Shown one piece after another: positions 25,308 through 35,331 of a stretch of 64,000 nucleotides of DNA. Below the pieces are notes generated by a model. It saw nothing but the letters and a program-made list of their open reading frames with translations, was not told the origin of the DNA and made no database searches. Each line of letters opens with the position of its first letter. The stretch's first letter is position 1. The DNA is taken from positions 320,832 to 384,831 of the forward strand of contig NZ_JAIUZI010000004.1 of NCBI RefSeq assembly GCF_020171285.1. The letters run 5' to 3'. The position numbers and the translations under genes are program-made. This DNA is from Seohaeicola saemankumensis (GTDB lineage Bacteria; Pseudomonadota; Alphaproteobacteria; Rhodobacterales; Rhodobacteraceae).

Positions 25308-27041
25308 TCAGCGGTTGCTGATCCAGCGGCACTGATAGGGGGCAAAGCGGATCGGCGTGTCCGACGCGGCGATCTTGTCCCCGCTCAGCAGGTCGGTCCA
25401 GGCGTCGCCGTCGATCATGTTCAGGCTCATCGGGTCGACCTCGACCGTCCGGTCGGACACGTTGTGCAGCGCAAAAATCGACTGGTCGCGGTCCAGGCTC
25501 TGCCGCCAGACGCCAAAGATTTCATCGCCGACCTGTAGCGTGAACTGGGTGGCGTTGGGATGGAACGCCGGTTGCCGGCCGCGCAGCCGCAGCCTCGCCT
25601 TGAGCGCGTTCAGCACCCGGCTGGTCATGCTGCCGGGGTCGGCCAGCCGCGCACGCAGCTCGGGATAGTCCAGGTGGTGACGGTTGATGGCGCGTTTCAT
25701 GCCGGTTTTGGCCACCTTGTCGTGGTCGTTGGGCGTGGCCAGCAGGGCGTGGATGTAGAAGGCCGGGATGCCCTCCAGCGCCATGACGATGGTCTGCGAG
25801 GTGATGAACCGGTCGAAATGCAGATCGTCCTCGCCCTCCAGCGTGCCCTTGAGCGCGTCAAAGAAGGTGATGTTCAGCTCGTATGGCTTTTCCTTGCCGC
25901 CGCCCAGCGCCCGCATCGACACCTCGCCGCCGTGGCGGCGCACCGCGTCGATCATCGCCGCCTGTTCGTCGTCGGGCAGAATGCCCTCGGCCGGGCGCAT
26001 GCCGACGCCGTCGTGGCTGGCCGAGAAGTTGAGATAGGCGCAGCCCAGCTGCGCCGGCGGCATCGTCGCCTGCCAGCGGTTCAGGTACCGCGCGGTGCCC
26101 GACAGCATCGCGTGCAGCAGCAGCGGCGGCAGCGGAAAGTTGTAGACCACATGCGCCTCGTTGCGGTTGCCGAAATAGCTGAGGTTCTCGGCGCTGGGCA
26201 CGTTGGTTTCGGTCAGCAGGATCACCGGTTCGAGCGCAAAGTCGCTGAGCAGCCGCATCAGCCGCACGATGGCGTGGGTCTGCGGCAGGTGAATGCAGTT
26301 GGTGCCGATCTCTTTCCAGACAAAGGCCACCGCATCCAGCCGCAGGATGCGCACGCCGTTGTCGATATGCAGCCGCATCACCCGCAGGAATTCCAGCAGC
26401 ACCTCGGGGTTGCGGAAATCCAGATCGACCTGGTCGTGGCTGAAGGTGCACCAGACATGGCGCAGCCCGTTCACCGTCTCGGCCTCGCGCAGCAGCGGGT
26501 GGGTGCGGGGGCGGACGACCTCGCTCAGGTCATCCTCGGGCGAGGCTTCGAAGAAGAAGCGGTCATAGGGCGGGTGGCCCTGCAGGTATTCGTTGAACCA
26601 GTGGCCCTGGCTGCTGACATGGTTCAGCACCAGGTCCGACATCAGGTTGAATTCGCCCGCGATGCGGCTGATGTCGGCCCAGTCGCCCAGCACCGGGTTC
26701 ACCGCGCGGTAGTCGCTGACCGCAAAACCGTCGTCCGAGGTGAACGGAAAGAACGGCAGGATATGCACGCCGTTGACCGTGCCGCGCAGGTTGTTGTGCA
26801 GGAAATCCCGCAACAGGTCCAATGGCTTGTGCGCCCCGTCCACGATCGAGTTGCCATAGGTGATGACCAGCGCGTCCTTCTGCGACCAGAAGTTGTTGCC
26901 CGGCGCGCGGGCGCGTTTGCGGCGCGGGCGGCCATCGGGCCAGAACGCCTCGATCATCTGGCTGGCGAGGATGTCGGCGTCCAGCTCGGGATAGATCGCG
27001 CGGACCAGGTCGGCCAGCCGCAGGGAGAAAGTATCGCTCAT
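25308..27041 (-). CDS. GH13 glucosylglycerate/sucrose phosphorylase
   Basis: The 577-residue enzyme is of GH13 subfamily 18 (sucrose phosphorylase group). Conserved parts are [27 protein letters not shown], the nucleophile Asp in [10 protein letters not shown], the acid/base Glu in ILLTETNVP and the ASHDGVG stabiliser. This subfamily includes glucosylglycerate phosphorylase, which makes glucose-1-phosphate and glycerate. The nearby gpgS and gpgP favour that substrate over sucrose. Its ATG overlaps the ureG stop in an ATGA junction, so it is translated with the urease operon. Confidence 0.8.
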   Translation of the reverse strand: MSDTFSLRLADLVRAIYPELDADILASQMIEAFWPDGRPRRKRARAPGNNFWSQKDALVITYGNSIVDGAHKPLDLLRDFLHNNLRGTVNGVHILPFFPFTSDDGFAVSDYRAVNPVLGDWADISRIAGEFNLMSDLVLNHVSSQGHWFNEYLQGHPPYDRFFFEASPEDDLSEVVRPRTHPLLREAETVNGLRHVWCTFSHDQVDLDFRNPEVLLEFLRVMRLHIDNGVRILRLDAVAFVWKEIGTNCIHLPQTHAIVRLMRLLSDFALEPVILLTETNVPSAENLSYFGNRNEAHVVYNFPLPPLLLHAMLSGTARYLNRWQATMPPAQLGCAYLNFSASHDGVGMRPAEGILPDDEQAAMIDAVRRHGGEVSMRALGGGKEKPYELNITFFDALKGTLEGEDDLHFDRFITSQTIVMALEGIPAFYIHALLATPNDHDKVAKTGMKRAINRHHLDYPELRARLADPGSMTSRVLNALKARLRLRGRQPAFHPNATQFTLQVGDEIFGVWRQSLDRDQSIFALHNVSDRTVEVDPMSLNMIDGDAWTDLLSGDKIAASDTPIRFAPYQCRWISNR

Positions 27042-27682
27042 TCCGTCAGGGCAGCGGCAGGTTCGGGGCGGGTCAGCCCGCCAAGCGCTAGGATATGGTC
27101 AACGATGGTATCGACGCCCTTGCCCGATTTCAGCGCGGTAAAGACAAAGGGTCGGGCACCGCGCATTCGTTTGGCGTCGCGGTCCATCACCTCGAGCGAG
27201 GCGCCGACATAGGGCGCCAGATCGGTCTTGTTGATGATCAGCAGGTCGGATTTGGTGATCGCCGGGCCGCCCTTGCGGGGGATTTCCTCGCCCGCCGCCG
27301 TGTCGATGACGTATAGCGTGATGTCGGCCAGTTCCGGGCTGAAGGTGGCCGACAGGTTATCGCCGCCCGACTCGATCAGCACGATGTCCAGATCGGGGAA
27401 CCGGTCGCTCAGTTCCGCCACGGCAGCGAGGTTGATCGAGGCGTCCTCGCGGATCGCGGTATGCGGGCAGCCGCCGGTTTCGACGCCCTTGATCCGGTCC
27501 AGCGGCAGCGCCTGCATCCGCATCAGCGCCTCGGCGTCCTCTTGCGTGTAGATGTCGTTGGTGATGGCGGCGACCGAGAAGTCGTCGCGCAGCGCGCGGC
27601 ACAGCGCGGCGGTCAGCGTGGTCTTGCCGGCACCGACGGGGCCGCCGATTCCGATGCGCAGGGGTCCGTTGGGAGAGGTCAT
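27038..27682 (-). CDS. ureG: Urease accessory GTPase UreG
   Basis: The 214-residue SIMIBI GTPase powers nickel delivery to urease. The P-loop is GGPVGAGKT, the nickel-binding CPH motif is in [13 protein letters not shown], the switch region is [15 protein letters not shown], and the base-specifying NKTD is near residue 161. The ATG at 27682 overlaps the ureF stop (ATGA), and its own stop overlaps the phosphorylase ATG. The longer reading to 27973 is ureF in another frame. Confidence 0.97.
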   Translation of the reverse strand: MTSPNGPLRIGIGGPVGAGKTTLTAALCRALRDDFSVAAITNDIYTQEDAEALMRMQALPLDRIKGVETGGCPHTAIREDASINLAAVAELSDRFPDLDIVLIESGGDNLSATFSPELADITLYVIDTAAGEEIPRKGGPAITKSDLLIINKTDLAPYVGASLEVMDRDAKRMRGARPFVFTALKSGKGVDTIVDHILALGGLTRPEPAAALTE

Positions 27683-28335
27683 GAGCGAAAGAGCCTCGAA
27701 TACTGGGTTTCGTGTTTCATGGATGCGATGTCTGCCGCAAAGGTGCAAGATCCCAGGTCGTCCAGCGTGGCGGTCATGGCATTGCGGGCGATTTCTGCAC
27801 AAAGGCTGGACATCGCGGCCAGCGCCGCCTGGCCCTCGGTCTGGCCCAGCGGCACCAGCCGGATGGCGGCCGAGGTCAGGTTTCCGGCGAATCCGTGCAG
27901 ATACATGAGCAGCGTGTCCTGCAGCGGCAGGTCCATCGCGCGGGCGGCGGCGCCCACGGCCACTGGATAGCACAGGTCGGGCAGCGCGGCGGGCCAGATG
28001 TCGGATGTGGTGCGGGCAAAGGCCATGCCCTGCGCCTCGGTCTCGAGCGCGCGTTCGCGCGAGGGCGCCAGCGCGCGGGCCAGATCGTCGATGCCGCGCA
28101 GGGCGTCATCGGTGTCGGCCGCCCAGGCCGCCGCCAGCAGGATCGCGTCGTTGCGGCCACTGCCATGGGTCAGCAGCTGGCACAGCCAGTCCTGAAAACT
28201 GGGGGCGTCATGTACCGTGCCGTCCTGCACCGCCCATTCCAACCCGTGCGAATAGCTGAACGCGCCCACCGGATAGGCGGGCGACAGCCATTGCGTCAGG
28301 GTCAAAAGGGCGGCGGGGTCAGTGGGCATGGTCAT
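27679..28335 (-). CDS. ureF: Urease accessory protein UreF
   Basis: The 218-residue all-helical chaperone forms a complex with UreD and UreG on apo-urease and gates GTP hydrolysis. [20 protein letters not shown] near residues 11-30 is the family signature, with GLEWAV next. The start ATG at 28335 overlaps the end of ureE by 17 bases; a second ATG two codons later is equally possible. Length is normal. Confidence 0.95.
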   Translation of the reverse strand: MTMPTDPAALLTLTQWLSPAYPVGAFSYSHGLEWAVQDGTVHDAPSFQDWLCQLLTHGSGRNDAILLAAAWAADTDDALRGIDDLARALAPSRERALETEAQGMAFARTTSDIWPAALPDLCYPVAVGAAARAMDLPLQDTLLMYLHGFAGNLTSAAIRLVPLGQTEGQAALAAMSSLCAEIARNAMTATLDDLGSCTFAADIASMKHETQYSRLFRS

Positions 28336-28807
28336 GCCCGTGATGCGAATGCCCGTGGTCGTGGGAATGGGTCCGCCCGTGGCCGTATGCGCCGCCTTCG
28401 GGGGTAAAGGGTTCGGTGACCTCGCGCGTTGCGGCCCCCAGCCGGGACAGCATGTCGGCGATCACGTGGTCGCGCTGGATCAGCAGCCGGGTTGTCTCGA
28501 TCTGGCAGGGGGTGTGCCGGTTGCCGATATGCCAGGCGATACGGACCAGGTCGGGCGCGGTGATCTCAAGCAGCGGCTCGGGCGCCGCGATCACTTCGAT
28601 CTCGTCGCCATCGGGCAGCAGCAGAACGCCACCATGGTCCAGCGATGTGGTCTTGGGCAGGTCGACCAGCAGGGCGCGGCCGTCGTCCAGTGTCAGCACC
28701 TTGCGGCGCAGGAACCGGTCGTCATAGTCGAGGCAGACGCGGCCCACCGGATCGGCCCGGTGGGCATGCGCGTGATAGTCCCGTGCGGTCAATGCGGGGG
28801 CGGTCAT
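28319..28807 (-). CDS. ureE: Urease nickel chaperone UreE
   Basis: The 162-residue nickel metallochaperone has a middle metal site in IAWHIGNRHTPCQI, with conserved RDHVIADML following. The C-terminal 17 or so residues are a His-rich nickel tail (alternating His, Gly, Asp), which stores several metal ions. It overlaps ureF. Upstream, across 34 bases, is a DUF1127 gene rather than ureC, an unusual insertion. Confidence 0.95.
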   Translation of the reverse strand: MTAPALTARDYHAHAHRADPVGRVCLDYDDRFLRRKVLTLDDGRALLVDLPKTTSLDHGGVLLLPDGDEIEVIAAPEPLLEITAPDLVRIAWHIGNRHTPCQIETTRLLIQRDHVIADMLSRLGAATREVTEPFTPEGGAYGHGRTHSHDHGHSHHGHDHAH

Positions 28808-28841
28808 GATGCCGCCCCGCCATTTGCGCGGGTGCCGGGTC

Positions 28842-29078
28842 TCAGACCCAGTAGCAGTCCGACATCACGTAGCGGGCGATGTCTTCGCGCTTGAGGCCAC
28901 GGCTGGCCAGCTCTTCGTCGCTCAGCGCCTGCAGGGCGTTGATCTGGCGCATTTTCTGGCTGTTCTCGCCAAGATGCACCATGGCGGCGCCAAAGGCCGA
29001 GAAGAAGCGGGTGATTGCGCCGGCAACCGAGCCGACAAATGTGGATGCGACGGGAAGATGTGTGGTTGTGTGTGCCAT
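28842..29078 (-). CDS. DUF1127 small protein inside the urease operon
   Basis: The 78-residue protein has a C-terminal DUF1127 motif (LQALSDEELASRGLKREDIARYV) and a hydrophobic, glycine-rich N-terminal part. Proteins of this family in alphaproteobacteria are small, often basic, stress- or RNA-related factors, and the N-terminal part here is longer than usual. It sits between ureC and ureE with its own 147-base upstream region holding two palindromes, so it may have its own promoter. AAGGA precedes the ATG by about 10 bases. Confidence 0.8.
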   Translation of the reverse strand: MAHTTTHLPVASTFVGSVAGAITRFFSAFGAAMVHLGENSQKMRQINALQALSDEELASRGLKREDIARYVMSDCYWV

Positions 29079-29126
29079 CCGAGAGGATTCCTTGTAAGAT
29101 CAATTGTCTCCCTTGATCCCAAAGGT

Positions 29127-29187
29127 ATGCTGCAGGTGCAGCATTAGCCAGCCCCACATCGGAAAGCCCGTTATGCACGGAATGCAT
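29127..29187. promoter_or_regulatory. Two palindromes upstream of the DUF1127 gene
   Basis: ATGCTGCA and TGCAGCAT form a perfect 8-bp inverted repeat around GG (29127-29144). A second pair, ATGCA / TGCAT around CGGAA, lies at 29173-29187. Both share the ATGCA half-site, as expected for two sites of one dimeric regulator. The regulator is unknown. Confidence 0.5.
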
Positions 29188-29225
29188 TGCTAGGTCAGTC
29201 ATTGTTACCTTTCCCCCTGACACGG

Positions 29226-30973
<1,748 letters not shown>

Positions 30974-30974
<1 letters not shown>

Positions 30975-31528
30975 CAGGTGTCTCCGGTCGGTTTCGGGGC
31001 CGCCTCGGGCGGCAAAAGGAATTTGCGCAGGCTGATCACGCCTGGGTCGTTGGCGGCATAGGCCGGCGGGTTGGGGTCGGTCTCGAACCCCAGCGAGGCA
31101 TACAGCGGCAGCGCCTCGACATGACGGTCCAGCGCGCCAAGCCGCATCTCGGCGTAGCCCAGCGCGATGGCGCGTTCGAACAGGGCCAGGCACAGCGCGC
31201 GACCAAGCCCGCGACCGCGCGCGCGGGCCTGCACGAACATCCGGTTCATCTCGCAGGCGCGCGTATCGACGGGCTTCAGCATCACGATGCCGACCGCCTC
31301 GCCGTCCAGCCGCGCCAGCATGCATTCGCCCTTGGGCGGGTTAAAGTATTCTCGAAAGGCGGCCAGCATGTCCTCGAACCGCTGCTCTTTCAGATAGGCG
31401 TCGATGCTCTCGGCCCGCTCCGGGTAGCGCTCGTGCAGCAGCGCCACGAATTCCCTGGCCAGCGCCACGGCGGCGGCGACATCTTCGTCCGAACCGACGG
31501 GGGCGATGCGGACCGCATCGACGTTCAT
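30974..31528 (-). CDS. GNAT-family N-acetyltransferase in the urease operon
   Basis: The 184-residue acetyltransferase has the acetyl-CoA loop [11 protein letters not shown] near residues 101-111 and a family-typical PLYASLGFE close to the end. It overlaps ureC by one base and the upstream AhpD-like gene by four bases (ATGA), so it is a fixed member of the operon. Its substrate is unknown, and it is not a standard urease accessory gene. Confidence 0.88.
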
Positions 31529-31920
31529 GCCTGAAACACCTCGTCCACCGGCACCTGCAGGCCCGTCACGATGCCATTGGTCTGCATCGCCATGCCGATC
31601 ACGGCGAGCAATTCGCCATACATCTCGTCGCTCATCCCCTTGGCACGCGCGGCGGCGGTATGGGAATGGACGCAGTATTCACAGCCATTGGCGGTGGAAA
31701 CGGCGACATAGAGCATTTCCTTCACCAACGGATCCAGCGCGCCGGGCGCCATCACCCCCTTCAGCCGGTCCCATGTCGCGCGCAACAGCGCCGGGTCGTG
31801 GGCCAGCGCCCGCCAGAAATTGTTGACGTAATCGGTCTGCCGCGCCGCGCGGATCTCGTCAAAGACCGCGCGCGCCTCGGGCCCGGCCGCCTCGTCGCTC
31901 AGCAGTGAAACCGTCGCCAT
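31525..31920 (-). CDS. AhpD-like / carboxymuconolactone-decarboxylase-fold protein
   Basis: The 131-residue protein belongs to the AhpD/CMD superfamily, with the redox motif NGCEYCVHSHTAAARAKG near residues 78-95 (Cys-x-x-Cys followed by His). Such proteins reduce peroxides or other oxidants. It is coupled to the GNAT gene by an ATGA overlap and follows ureB by 13 bases. A protective role for urease cysteines is only a guess. Confidence 0.88.
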   Translation of the reverse strand: MATVSLLSDEAAGPEARAVFDEIRAARQTDYVNNFWRALAHDPALLRATWDRLKGVMAPGALDPLVKEMLYVAVSTANGCEYCVHSHTAAARAKGMSDEMYGELLAVIGMAMQTNGIVTGLQVPVDEVFQA

Positions 31921-31933
31921 GTTCCCCTCCCGC

Positions 31934-32242
31934 TCAGTCCAGCGGTCCCATGACCTTCTGGTTGAACCCGTAGATCGTGCGCGCCCCGTCCACCGGGATC
32001 AGGTTCACCTCGCGGCGCTGCCCCGGCTCGAACCGCACCGCCGTCCCGGCGGCGATGTCCAGCCGCTGGCCGCGCGCCGCCTCCCGGTCGAACTCCAGCG
32101 CCGGATTCGATTCGGCGAAATGGTAATGCGAGCCGACCTGCACCGGGCGGTCGCCGGTATTGGCGACCATCAGCGTGGTCACCGGCCGCCCGGCGTTCAG
32201 CTCGATCTCGCCGGCGGCGGGAAACAGCTCCCCGGGGATCAT
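31934..32242 (-). CDS. ureB: Urease beta subunit UreB
   Basis: The 102-residue subunit is standard length. It has the opening [32 protein letters not shown], and the closing [11 protein letters not shown] typical of UreB. It packs against UreA and UreC in the (ABC)3 urease. The ATG overlaps the stop of a 55-residue membrane protein gene by four bases. Confidence 0.97.
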   Translation of the reverse strand: MIPGELFPAAGEIELNAGRPVTTLMVANTGDRPVQVGSHYHFAESNPALEFDREAARGQRLDIAAGTAVRFEPGQRREVNLIPVDGARTIYGFNQKVMGPLD

Positions 32243-32406
32243 CGGTTGCGCACCTTGACATAGACCCCGGCCCCCAGTCCGGCGGCGATCAGCACCAGCC
32301 CCATGATCAGCGACAGGCTGTCGGTCTCATGCAGGTGCGGCGCTTCGGCCGGGTGGGCAAACGCGGGCGAGGCCAGAACGGCGGCAGCTACGGCGATACG
32401 GGTCAT
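32239..32406 (-). CDS. 55-residue exported, histidine-bearing single-helix membrane protein
   Basis: Starting at the ATG at 32406 (GGAGT upstream), the 55-residue product has a signal-like segment ending AFA, a short loop with three histidines ([12 protein letters not shown]) and one transmembrane helix ([18 protein letters not shown]) followed by a basic tail. It lies between ureA and ureB and overlaps ureB by four bases. The histidine loop would face the periplasm and could bind nickel, which is inference only. No family is recognised. Confidence 0.65.
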   Translation of the reverse strand: MTRIAVAAAVLASPAFAHPAEAPHLHETDSLSLIMGLVLIAAGLGAGVYVKVRNR

Positions 32407-32427
32407 GTGGATCTCAACTCCTGTTTT

Positions 32428-32446
32428 CATCTCTTCAAAAATACTC
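32428..32446. repeat. Dispersed intergenic element, copy 1 (no hairpin)
   Basis: CATCTCTTCAAAAATACTC lies in the 45-base gap between ureA and the 55-residue gene. It shares the CATCTCTTnnnAAATACTC core with copies at 37352, 40916 (inverted), 46094 and 53139 (inverted), but lacks the G/C hairpin that follows three of them. Confidence 0.65.
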
Positions 32447-32451
32447 AAAAA

Positions 32452-32754
32452 TCAACGGATCGGGTCGTGGACCGTCACCAGCTTGGTGCCATCGGGAAAG
32501 GTGGCCTCGACCTGAACTTCGTGGATCATCTCGGGCACGCCTTCCATGCATTGCTCGCGGGTGACGACCTGGGCGCCGGCCTGCATCATCTCGGCCACGC
32601 TGCGGCCGTCACGGGCCCCCTCGACCACCGCGTCGGTGATCAGCGCGATCGCCTCGGGGTGGTTCAGCCTGACGCCGCGCGCCAGCCGCCGGCGGGCGAC
32701 CTCGGCGGCCATGGCGATCAAGAGCTTGTCTTTTTCTCGGGGGGTCAGTTGCAT
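32452..32754 (-). CDS. ureA: Urease gamma subunit UreA
   Basis: The 100-residue subunit has the opening [20 protein letters not shown] and the closing [18 protein letters not shown] of bacterial UreA. It is the small structural subunit of (ABC)3 urease. It starts one base after ureD ends. Confidence 0.97.
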   Translation of the reverse strand: MQLTPREKDKLLIAMAAEVARRRLARGVRLNHPEAIALITDAVVEGARDGRSVAEMMQAGAQVVTREQCMEGVPEMIHEVQVEATFPDGTKLVTVHDPIR

Positions 32755-32755
32755 G

Positions 32756-33592
32756 TCAGATCATCCAGGTTCTTGGCAGGGGGGCGCGGCCGAGACATTC
32801 CAGCAGGGGGATCAGGCTGCGCCGTAATTCAAAACTGTCGGGGGCGATCAGGCGCGCCGCCAGCAGCCCGTCGCGGATCAGGCTGGCGCCGCCGCCGTCC
32901 TTCATGGCGGTGCGGGCCGGCTCCAGCAGCGTCTCGGCCTCGGGCGCGGCCAGCCATACCGTGGCCCAGGCGCCGCAGCCCCGGCCGGTGGCGCTGCCCG
33001 CCAGCTGGGCGGTTGCGTCGCCCGCCAGCCGGGTGCGGTCGGCGAGAATCAGCTGCCCGTCGCGGCGCAGGTCGATTCGGTCGGCAAAGAAGATCCGGCG
33101 CGGCACCTCGCCCATCCGCGCCCGGCCCAGCACAACCGGCTCGCAGATCAGCGCCCGCGCGTCGGCGGCCATGTCGATTGTCAGGCGGCGGCGCAGGGCC
33201 GATCCTTCGTACAACAGCGTTTCCTGCGGCAGCCAGTCCAGCCGCGCGCCCGCCTCCAGCGTCAGCCGGGTGTCCAGCGTCGCGGTTTCGCCCGGCTGCG
33301 CCCGGTAGGCGCGTTCGGCGGCCTGTGTGGTCAGGCAGATATGGCTGTTCGGCCCGGCGGTGGCGGCGACATCGAACCGGTCGCCCCCGGTCAGCCCGCC
33401 CGCCGTGTTCAACAGCACCGCGTCCAGTTGCGCGGCGCGCGCGCGCGGAAACAACAGCTTCATCGAGCCCTGCTGCGCCAGGGCGCCGATCACCGACCGC
33501 CCGTCCCGCCGTTTCGCCACGACCGACGCGGACCCGATCGCGCGCGGCTGCGCGGCAAGGCTCGGGGCCGGGGATGGGGCGTGAATGGTAAT
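32756..33592 (-). CDS. ureD: Urease accessory protein UreD, apparent ATT start
   Basis: The 278-residue beta-helical chaperone binds apo-urease with UreF and UreG. Family marks are [27 protein letters not shown] near 63-72 and [12 protein letters not shown]. No ATG, GTG or TTG lies at the expected N-terminus. The only good ribosome site (AGGGAG, 7-8 bases spacing) precedes an ATT at 33592, giving a normal-length UreD. An upstream reading to 33703 adds a Cys-rich stretch unlike UreD. ATT starts are rare and usually mean low or regulated translation. UreD is the first gene of the urease operon. Confidence 0.9.
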   Translation of the reverse strand: MTIHAPSPAPSLAAQPRAIGSASVVAKRRDGRSVIGALAQQGSMKLLFPRARAAQLDAVLLNTAGGLTGGDRFDVAATAGPNSHICLTTQAAERAYRAQPGETATLDTRLTLEAGARLDWLPQETLLYEGSALRRRLTIDMAADARALICEPVVLGRARMGEVPRRIFFADRIDLRRDGQLILADRTRLAGDATAQLAGSATGRGCGAWATVWLAAPEAETLLEPARTAMKDGGGASLIRDGLLAARLIAPDSFELRRSLIPLLECLGRAPLPRTWMI

Positions 33593-33987
33593 GGCGGATC
33601 TCCCTGCGGCGGCGCGTTTGTTGAGGTCAATTTGCCGAGGACGGTCGCCGGAAAACAGGGCGAAATGCACAAAATGCCTCAAATCGCAGCGACAGCAGGT
33701 CAAAAATCAGGCAAAAACGAGTGGGGTGATTAAAAATTCGGCATCCGCCCATTGTTTGCCGCGGTTTCATCGGCTGTTTGTTGCGCAATGCGCCGTCAAT
33801 GATCCTGATGCACCTGCCTGAACCGGCTCAGCCCATCCGCTGGCGGAACAAGGTGTGTGACGACCCCATGACGTGGGACTCAAACGGGCCGCCACACGGA
33901 CGCAACTTTTAACGTTGCAGGGTTTTACCTAACCTGCCTTGCGGAATTCGCAAGCCAGAGCTGGAAAATCCTGCCTGGAGGATCTTT
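33593..33987. promoter_or_regulatory. Divergent control region between ureD and urtA
   Basis: The 395-base region must carry both operon promoters. Near urtA are two stem-loops with the same GCAA/TTGC letters: GCAAC / GTTGC around 7 bases (33902-33918) and CTTGCG / CGCAAG around 5 bases (33938-33954). A TGGAGGA ribosome site precedes the urtA ATG. I could not find a convincing sigma-54 promoter or a complete NtrC site, although nitrogen control would be expected. No gene is supported within it. Confidence 0.45.
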
Positions 33988-35268
33988 ATGACCTTGAAAT
34001 CCACTGCTCTGGCCGCAACCGTCGCCCTTGGCGCGATGACTCACATGGCCTTTGCCGCCGACGAACCGATCAAGATTGGGGTTCTGCACTCTCTCTCCGG
34101 CACCATGGCGATTTCGGAAACCACTCTGAAAGACACCATGCTCATGCTGATCGAAGAGCAGAACAAGAAAGGCGGCATCCTTGGCCGTCCGGTCGAAGCG
34201 GTTGTCGTCGACCCGGCCTCCGACTGGCCGCTGTTCGCCGAAAAGGCCCGCGAACTGCTGACCGTTGAAAACGTCGACGTGATCTTTGGCTCCTGGACCT
34301 CGGTGAGCCGGAAATCGGCGCTGCCGGTTCTGGAAGAGCTGAACGGCCTGATGTTCTACCCGGTGCAATACGAAGGTGAAGAATCGTCCAAGAACGTGTT
34401 CTACACCGGCGCCGCGCCGAACCAGCAGGCGATCCCGGCCACCGACTATTTCCTGGATGAACTGGGCGTCGAGAAATTCGCGCTGCTGGGCACCGACTAT
34501 GTCTATCCGCGTACCACCAACAACATCCTGGAAAGCTATCTGAAGGGCAAAGGCATTGCCGAAGAGGACATCTTCGTCAACTACACCCCCTTCGGTCACT
34601 CCGACTGGTCCAAGATCGTGGCTGACGTCGTGGCGCTGGGCGCCGACGGCAAGAAGGTCGGCGTGATCTCGACCATCAACGGTGACGCAAACATCGGCTT
34701 CTATAAAGAACTGGCCGCCGCCGGCGTGTCGGCCGACGACATCCCCGTCGTGGCCTTCTCGGTGGGTGAAGAAGAGCTCTCGGGCCTCGACACCGCCAAC
34801 CTGGTCGGCCACCTGGCCGCGTGGAACTACTTCCAGTCCGCCGACAGCGAGCTGAACGACGAATTCATCGCCAAGTGGAAAGCCTTCGCCGGCGAAGAGC
34901 GCGTCACCAACGACCCGATGGAAGCCCACGTGATCGGCTTCAACATGTACGTCAAGGCGGTTGAAGCAGCGGGCTCCACCGATGTCGACGCTGTCCGCAC
35001 CGCGATGTACGGCCTCGAGGTTCCGAACCTGACCGGCGGCACCGCCGTGATGCTGCCGAACCACCACCTGGCCAAGCCGGTTCTGATTGGTGAAATCCAG
35101 GCCGACGGCCAGTTCGACATCATCAGCCAGACCGAAGAAGTTCCCGGCGACGCCTGGACCGACTTCCTGCCGGAATCGGCCGTGCTCAAGTCCGACTGGA
35201 AAGAGCTGGGCTGCGGTATGTACAACACCGAGACCAAGTCCTGCGTGCAGATCAAATCCAACTACTAA
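33988..35268 (+). CDS. urtA: Urea ABC transporter substrate-binding protein UrtA
   Basis: The 426-residue periplasmic protein has a signal peptide (LAATVALGAMTHMAFA) and the mature start DEPIKIGVLHSLSGTMAISE, the UrtA/AmiC-type fold. GSWTSVSRKSALPVLEE and QYEGEESSKNVFYTGAAPNQQ match urea-binding members. Codon choice is smoother than in neighbours, as expected for a highly expressed binding protein. It is followed by a strong hairpin before urtB. Confidence 0.96.
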   Translation: MTLKSTALAATVALGAMTHMAFAADEPIKIGVLHSLSGTMAISETTLKDTMLMLIEEQNKKGGILGRPVEAVVVDPASDWPLFAEKARELLTVENVDVIFGSWTSVSRKSALPVLEELNGLMFYPVQYEGEESSKNVFYTGAAPNQQAIPATDYFLDELGVEKFALLGTDYVYPRTTNNILESYLKGKGIAEEDIFVNYTPFGHSDWSKIVADVVALGADGKKVGVISTINGDANIGFYKELAAAGVSADDIPVVAFSVGEEELSGLDTANLVGHLAAWNYFQSADSELNDEFIAKWKAFAGEERVTNDPMEAHVIGFNMYVKAVEAAGSTDVDAVRTAMYGLEVPNLTGGTAVMLPNHHLAKPVLIGEIQADGQFDIISQTEEVPGDAWTDFLPESAVLKSDWKELGCGMYNTETKSCVQIKSNY

Positions 35269-35286
35269 ACCCTGCACATCAGACCT

Positions 35287-35311
35287 GAGAGGGGGCCGCG
35301 CGCCCCCTCTC
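35287..35311 (+). terminator. Attenuating hairpin between urtA and urtB
   Basis: A perfect 10-bp stem GAGAGGGGGC / GCCCCCTCTC with a 5-base loop, followed by a short pyrimidine run (TCTTC), sits in the 63-base urtA-urtB gap. Such hairpins protect the binding-protein mRNA and reduce read-through into the permease genes. Confidence 0.7.
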
Positions 35312-35331
35312 TCTTCAAAGGCATCTCTCTT

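Noticed and set aside
33700..33987. Sigma-54 promoter and NtrC sites before urtA
   Set aside because: I looked for the GG-N10-GC core and TGCACC/GGTGCA pairs; only partial half-sites appeared, not enough to report.
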